Below, one piece after another: positions 60,460 through 64,000 of a DNA stretch of 64,000 nt. The position numbers and the translations under genes are program-made. The notes under the pieces are model-generated. The model worked only from the letters and a program-made list of their open reading frames with translations. It did not search any database and was not told where the DNA came from. This stretch comes from Persicaria tinctoria. Its lineage: Eukaryota; Streptophyta; Magnoliopsida; Caryophyllales; Polygonaceae. Every line of letters starts with the position of its first letter. Position 1 is the first letter of the stretch. The stretch is taken from contig JBANSL010000020.1 of assembly GCA_037127255.1 (NCBI GenBank), positions 63,623,598 to 63,687,597 on the forward strand, written 5' to 3'.

Positions 60460-61384
60460 GAATCTGGATCCTCTCCTTAGATTAGGATGCCTAATAAATC
60501 AATCTCAACCCTCCAAAAAAAATTAATGGTCAAGATTATATCTTTTTGATTTTAAAAATAAATAAAAATCCACCCACCGGCACATTCTTTCTCCTCGCCT
60601 GTAATTTCCAGCCAACAACCACCGTCGTCGTCGCCGCCGCTCTCTCGTTCACCTCCTTTCTGCACCTCCCCATGCAACCTTCCCATCGCTGCCGGCGCTA
60701 ATCTTGCAGCTGGAAACCACCAGCTCTAGGCACCAAAGATCCGACCGCTTCTGCCACAACACGAACCTTCCGATCACGCCGTCGTGCTTCATACCCTTCA
60801 CCTTCACCACCTTCCCGTTCACATTACCCCCGCCTCCTCCGTCCGCCGCCCCTGGCGCCATCCCCTCCCCGGCCACCGCCTGCAATCCACCAAATTGTCC
60901 TCTTCTCCATCTCTCGTTTCAATGGCCCCCCAAATTGTCCTCTTCTCCATCTCTCAACCCCTCAATAATGAATCATCCTCCAAATTGGGGAAGACGCTCC
61001 CAATTCAAATTAACGCTTTCAATTGATTTATTAAACCCTAATTAATTATTTCTAATTCCCATATGTTGTTTCTCACCGGAACGCTTTCAAAATCTACACT
61101 CAGGCGAGGAAGAAGATGGTGGGTTGTAGGTGCGGAGTTGAGAGCGAGCGGTGAATTGCAGGCGCCGACGGCAGCAATGGTGGTTGTTGGTTGGGAATCG
61201 GCAGGCGTGGGGTGGGGAAGAAGATGGTGGTCGGCCCTGTAGTGGAGCCGTGAAGGGGAGGAGAAGCAGGTTCTTTTTAAAGAAAAAAAAAATCAAAGAG
61301 ATTGGATAATCTTGACCATTCAATTTTTTGAAGGGTGGAGATTTACTTATTAGGAGGCCTAATATAGGGAGAGGATCCGGATTC
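60460..61384. mobile_element. Pack-MULE-like element, perfect 9-bp TSD GCTCGAGAG
   Basis: The inverted ends GAATCTGGATCCTCTCC (60460) and GGAGAGGATCCGGATTC (61384) extend inward for about 90 bases, past the AATGGTCAAGATTAT block. GCTCGAGAG flanks both sides exactly (60451-60459 and 61385-61393). Between the arms lies an unusually GC-rich interior (60590-61260) with open frames on both strands (60704-61045 plus, 60649-60885 minus), unlike the surrounding AT-rich DNA. This is the look of a captured gene fragment. I do not recognise its source. Confidence 0.82.
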
Positions 61385-61393
61385 GCTCGAGAG

Positions 61394-61940
61394 TGCTAAC
61401 ACACCCTCTCGGTCGGGAAAAAAACCATACATTCCCCCCCGACCCCCTCATATATATTTAGTATTTTAATGTAATATAAATTTTTTAAATAATATTTGAA
61501 GCAAAAGTATTATCTAGCTAAAGTGGTAAAAGAAGGAAGGAGAATCAAAAGGTTTTGGGTTTAGATCCCAACCCTTTTACCTTCTATTTGTTTTTATTAT
61601 ATCATTATTCCTCACAATTATTACAATTGAAAATCTTATATTTAAATTAATTATATATATATATTTATTTTATTATATCATTATTCCTCACAATTATTTT
61701 AAAAAAAATATTATATTTAAATATTATATTTAAAGTATTTCTTCTTGATTTTTTCCTATATTTTTTGTTTCTCTCAACTATTTAAATAAAAACATCATAA
61801 ATAAATAATTTTTTTAAAATGTTCTCAATAGGTATTCACCAAAAAATTACTATATTTAAAAAAAAATCTATTACCCCCGGGCGACCTGTTTCATCTTCTT
61901 AATCCGACGCTCCATATTTGCTCACAAATTGTGTGTATTT
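61394..61940. other. AT-rich intron sequence
   Basis: No feature beyond AT-rich runs and a short direct repeat (TATTATATCATTATTCCTCA at about 61595 and 61671). Confidence 0.45.
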
Positions 61941-62300
61941 TTTTTTTGATAAGGAAAGAATTCGGGCGAGCGAGCTCTACCCGGCAACATCCTTTCGGAT
62001 GAGGTCAGAAGAGACCTGAGTTATTGTAGATATCGACACACCTGGCAGAGTGGCAAATGTGTGCAACCTTATCAGCCACTCTATTGCCATTTCAGGGAAC
62101 ATGAAAGAAGGTAACTTCTCTCAAGGTCGATAGAAGAGTTTTGATGTCGGATAATATAAGTTCAATTTCCCAAGGGCATTTGATACGGTTGTTTAGATAA
62201 TTTATGATGATATTGGAGTCTCCCTCGATATGAAGTTTGTCTATCCTGAGTCTCAAGGCGTGTTGGACCCTCAATTTTAAGGCAAACACGAAGCCGCTCT
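61941..62300 (-). mobile_element. RNase H LINE tail, minus strand
   Basis: The minus-strand frame at 62092-62289 reads FALKLRVQHALRLRIDKLHI, then EGDSNIIINYLNN and a VTFFHVP end; continuing past it gives NRVADKVAHI-like sequence. This is the RVT_3 RNase H fold found at the 3' end of plant LINEs. A T-run at 61939-61947 is its poly(A). It is 5'-truncated and lies just inside the ankyrin-PGG intron. Confidence 0.75.
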
Positions 62301-62922
62301 TCTTTCACTTCTGATATACTATTGGTGAATTACTATTGGTGGCAATAAAAGTAATGATGCTGAATTACCTTTTTGAAAGAATACTCTGAATTTCCAAGTT
62401 CCAAGGCCATATCCATAGCAGAGTCGCCATTTTGATTCCTCAAATCCAACCGAACTCTGTTGTCCCATGTTAGAGCATCCACCACTTTAGGGTAGCCTGC
62501 AGCCGCTGCAAGATGAAGTGGTGTGTTGCCATCGTCGTCTCTCGCATTAATAAGCTCATCAAAGTCAGGCTGATTGAGGATATAACTAACCACATCATAT
62601 TGTCCTCGAGAAGCAGAAACGTGAAGGATCTTAACTCCTTTCCAGGCAAGCAATTCTCTGGAATCTGGGCCAAACCTGAGAAGCTCTTGGATGACCAATT
62701 TGTGGCCTGCGCCAGCTGCTATGTGAATTGGGTACCAACCAGTATAGGGCTCCTTTTTATAAGCTCCGCAATCATTTGGGAACTTTTCCAGGATGTATTC
62801 AACCATTTTAACGTTTCCTATATAAGCCGCGTAGGAGAGAGGACAAATGTCGCCTTCATTCGCTATAGAAGCAGTTGAATTCATCATAAATTTGTACTCC
62901 TCCAGAATTACCTCTAACACCC

Positions 62923-64000
62923 CTTGACAAAAATAAAGTACATGGGATAGTAATTATTAGCGGAGTAAAATTTTTAAAATAATACGGAGTAATAATAATA
63001 ATAATAATTATTATTATTAAATAAATAAATAAATTCATGGTTTTTTTTTTGTCAACTAAATTCATGGTTTTTAAACGACGACTTAGATGTTTTTTTTTCC
63101 CAATTATTGGATCCGAGGGCGAGATTCGGGCGGCAGATTAGGTTTTGGTGTTCCCTGGAGCGGATGTCAAACTGAAAGGGAAGGTCAGGGCGGGTGGTGG
63201 CGTGCGTAGGAGGCCAGGGGTGAAAGGGGAAGCCAGGGTTGTGCTTGTGCAGCAAACCTAAGCAACCTTTTTCTACTTTTTTAGAAAACGTCATAAAAAA
63301 AAAAAGATTTCGAAGAATAGCAAGGCGAAAAGTATGAAAAATTAACGTTCGGTTATAATACTAAAACAGAGGCGTGGAAATCCTATGTGGCGGGTTTTGG
63401 TGCGATTCGCTTACGTGTCGTTATCTGGTGCAATCTGGTCCGGGTTTTACCGACACGTCAATTAATGACGATCCAATGAATTTAAGCCACGTCAGACGAT
63501 AACTCCATCTATTTATACACGTGTCGTCCTATGTGTCCATTTTAATTGATGATTAAATTAATTTTTAATATAAATATTAAACATCATATCTCACAAATCT
63601 TATCATTTACCTTAAGTTATTTTATAAATATTTTATCTACAAATCTTAGTTAGAAAAATTATCTTTTATACTCCACATCTAAGAAATAATCTTTTAAATA
63701 TAATAACATTTTTTTAATAATTTCTATCTACATCTTATATATAGTTACTAATTGTATACAGAGTATTATATTACAATAAAATAAGTTATAACAAAGAAAA
63801 AGTTACATATCTTAAACAATATATACTCTGAATACATTTGATTGACATTGATGTTTAAACAATATTTATTTTTTCAATTAAAATCTATCTTATTAATCAA
63901 CCTTTTATCTCTTTCTTTTCAATTTTTAACCCTAATTAATGAATTTTGAAAAATTAAAAAAAACTTATAAATATATATTAATTGGAAACTAAAAATAAAA
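62923..64000. other. Upstream of the ankyrin exon; no gene seen
   Basis: Includes a (TAA)n/(TTA)n simple repeat at about 62987-63032 and otherwise AT-rich DNA. I saw no ankyrin first exon here, so it is probably beyond the window. Confidence 0.45.

Larger units (their letters stand above)
52504..62922 (-). pseudogene. Ankyrin-PGG gene disrupted by a Copia insertion; 5' end outside window
   Basis: An ankyrin exon (62369-62922) has repeats such as ICPLSYAAYIGN, YPIHIAAGAGHKLV and DGNTPLHLAAAAGY and ends in SFKK at a GT donor. The PGG exon starts QLTWLALRYAGAP at 58032 and includes TAGFMIPGG and several membrane helices. It is cut at 57516 by the Copia element and resumes at 52634 down to the stop at 52504. 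The AGAAC target duplication explains the break, and apart from it the reading frame runs through. The intron (58033-62368) is 4.3 kb, swollen by a MITE, a MULE and a LINE tail. The first exon(s) with the start codon are not seen here. It is a paralog of the gene at 32181-34531, and its exon junctions match. Confidence 0.88.

Noticed and set aside
63052..63294. Minus-strand frame as the missing first exon of the ankyrin-PGG gene
   Set aside because: It shows no ankyrin motif or suitable donor and does not resemble exon 1 of the paralog.
1..64000. CRISPR array, bacterial operon, plastid or mitochondrial insert
   Set aside because: No regular short repeats with unique spacers, no ribosome-site operon layout and no recognisable organelle gene were seen; the content is typical plant nuclear DNA.

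Overview
The window is nuclear DNA from a flowering plant, most likely a eudicot. The signs are spliced genes with GT-AG introns, plant-only families (LORELEI-like GPI proteins, cysteine-rich receptor-like kinases, PGG-domain ankyrin proteins, DUF1421/FLOE, CW-MBD proteins), and a dense load of plant transposons (Copia, LINE, MULE, hAT, Stowaway and Tourist MITEs). Protein style hints at an asterid, but I cannot fix the species.

Layout. 1-5 kb: decayed LINEs, including a 5'-truncated copy with a clear target-site duplication. 5.3-10.8 kb: two well-preserved minus-strand genes, a FLOE-type DUF1421 protein and a LORELEI-like GPI-anchored protein. 11.2-25.6 kb: almost gene-free repeat terrain with a MULE nested inside a MULE (both with perfect 9-bp target duplications), two hAT-type elements, MITEs, an RNase-H LINE tail and a palindrome cluster. 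25.7-29.4 kb: an RMA-type RING E3 ligase (plus strand, long 5'-UTR intron) and a 42-residue basic protein gene with its own TATA box and G-box. 30.1-34.5 kb: a plastid-type CPBP (CAAX-like) protease and an ankyrin-PGG membrane protein. 35.9-51.9 kb: a truncated CRK pseudogene, a third MULE, a CW-MBD protein gene with a homopolymer frameshift, and two complete CRK genes. 52.5-62.9 kb: a second ankyrin-PGG gene broken by a young Copia element, its big intron stuffed with a MITE, a MULE and a LINE tail.

How it fits together. The right half is a duplicated block in which CPBP-exon-1-like DNA, CRK genes and ankyrin-PGG genes recur in the same minus-strand orientation. CRKs and ankyrin-PGG (ACD6/ITN1-type) proteins are both linked to stress and immune signalling, so this looks like a small receptor/ankyrin cluster shaped by tandem duplication and transposon decay. 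I found no CRISPR array, no bacterial-type operon, and nothing I would call a wholly new system. The most distinctive observations are the nested MULEs with tRNA-like modules, the Copia LTR hairpin whose loop is inverted between the two LTRs, the paralog 'empty site' that dates a MITE insertion, and the unannotated-size 42-aa gene.
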